A stretch of 5,523 nucleotides of DNA, from NCBI GenBank assembly GCA_964389545.1, contig CAYMDN010000051.1:1-5523 (forward strand), written 5' to 3'. A program made the position numbers and the translations under genes. The DNA is from UMGS1781 sp964389545 (GTDB lineage Bacteria; Bacillota; Clostridia; TANB77; CAG-508). Shown here in pieces: positions 5,005-5,523 of the stretch (position 1 is the stretch's first letter; the number at the start of each line of letters is the position of its first letter). Below the pieces are notes generated by a model that did not search any database, was not told where the DNA came from, and worked only from the letters and a program-made list of their open reading frames with translations.

Positions 5005-5523
5005 ATGATAGAAGCAAATTATGAAGAAAACAGTGCAACAAACGCTAACGGAAACAATGTAAATACTAACAGTTATATGGATGGAACAGCGACAATTAAA
5101 GTAGTTGGAGTTGGAGGCGGAGGAAACAACGCTATAAACAGAATGATTGAATCTGGAATAAAAGGTGTTGAATTTATCGCACTAAACACAGATAATCAAG
5201 CACTTCAACGTTCAAAAGCAAATACCAAAATCCAAATAGGCGAAAAGCTTACAAGAGGACTTGGAGCAGGTGCAAACCCTGATATTGGAACTCAAGCAGC
5301 AGAAGAAAGTAAGGCAGAAGTTGCAGAAGCTTTAAGAGGAGCAGACATGGTATTTGTAACAGCCGGAATGGGTGGAGGAACTGGAACAGGAGCAGCACCA
5401 ATCGTAGCAGCAACTGCAAGAGAACTAGGAATACTAACAATCGGTGTTGTAACAAAACCATTCACATTTGAAGGAAAGAAAAGATTAGCTCAAGCAGAAA
5501 GAGGAGTTACGGCATTAAAAGAT
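5005..5523 (+). CDS. ftsZ: Cell division protein FtsZ, N-terminal part (3' end outside window)
   Basis: FtsZ is the tubulin-like GTPase that polymerises into the Z ring at midcell. The frame is open to the window edge and 173 residues are visible. Residues 1-30 are a non-conserved, Asn/Thr/Glu-rich segment. The GTP-binding domain then begins with IKVVGVGGGGNNAINRM, followed by FIALNTDNQALQRSKANTKI. Next come IGEKLTRGLGAGANPDIG (T3 region) and DMVFVTAGMGGGTGTGAAP, with the tubulin signature GGGTGTG at 123-129. After that come IVAATARELGILTIGVVTKP and FTFEGKKRLAQAERGVTALK. All GTP-contact motifs that can be seen are intact. The N-terminal extension is about 20 residues longer than in many homologues. 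The C-terminal linker and FtsA-binding peptide lie outside the window. Identification is firm. Confidence 0.97.
   Translation, partial: MIEANYEENSATNANGNNVNTNSYMDGTATIKVVGVGGGGNNAINRMIESGIKGVEFIALNTDNQALQRSKANTKIQIGEKLTRGLGAGANPDIGTQAAEESKAEVAEALRGADMVFVTAGMGGGTGTGAAPIVAATARELGILTIGVVTKPFTFEGKKRLAQAERGVTALKD

Overview
The window is a stretch of core housekeeping genes, all on the + strand, from a low-G+C Bacillota-type bacterium, most likely Clostridia or a related uncultured gut lineage. This rests on the very AT-rich sequence, the dominance of AGA and ATA codons, strong GGAGG-type ribosome binding sites, a TTG start on ftsA, and the gene order ffh-rpsP-khpA-rimM-trmD-rplS, which is typical of Firmicutes. 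The lineage is an inference from these features and was not checked by any search.

Layout. Positions 1-549 hold the 3' part of ffh (signal recognition particle GTPase, M domain). A 56-bp AT-rich gap leads to a tightly packed ribosome/tRNA block: rpsP (bS16), khpA (KH-domain RNA-binding protein), rimM (30S maturation), trmD (tRNA m1G37 methyltransferase, overlapping rimM by 4 bp) and rplS (bL19). A ZIP-family metal transporter gene follows behind a near-perfect Shine-Dalgarno sequence. A 110-bp intergenic region then carries four tandem ~11-bp AT-rich repeats and a good sigma-A-type promoter, and this drives ftsA and ftsZ. The ftsZ gene runs off the right edge.

How the genes work together. 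The left half concerns protein synthesis and targeting: membrane targeting of nascent chains, 30S and 50S assembly, and tRNA modification that guards the reading frame. The right half is the start of the Z-ring module, with FtsA tethering FtsZ filaments to the membrane. The metal transporter sits between the two modules and has no obvious functional link to either.

What stands out. Two genes (trmD near its 3' end and the ZIP transporter in a T6 run) each carry one extra base; the expected conserved C-termini continue intact in the next frame. This suggests very recent mutations or base-calling/assembly errors. The bL19 protein has a ~68-residue, strongly acidic, repetitive C-terminal tail not present in the normal ~115-residue protein, and its gene ends in four consecutive in-frame stop codons. 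The ftsA promoter, its upstream tandem repeats and the TTG start form a compact regulatory region. I see no mobile element, CRISPR array, RNA gene, toxin or defence system, and no convincing sign of a wholly new system. The L19 tail and the ftsA upstream repeats are the best candidates for something not well described.
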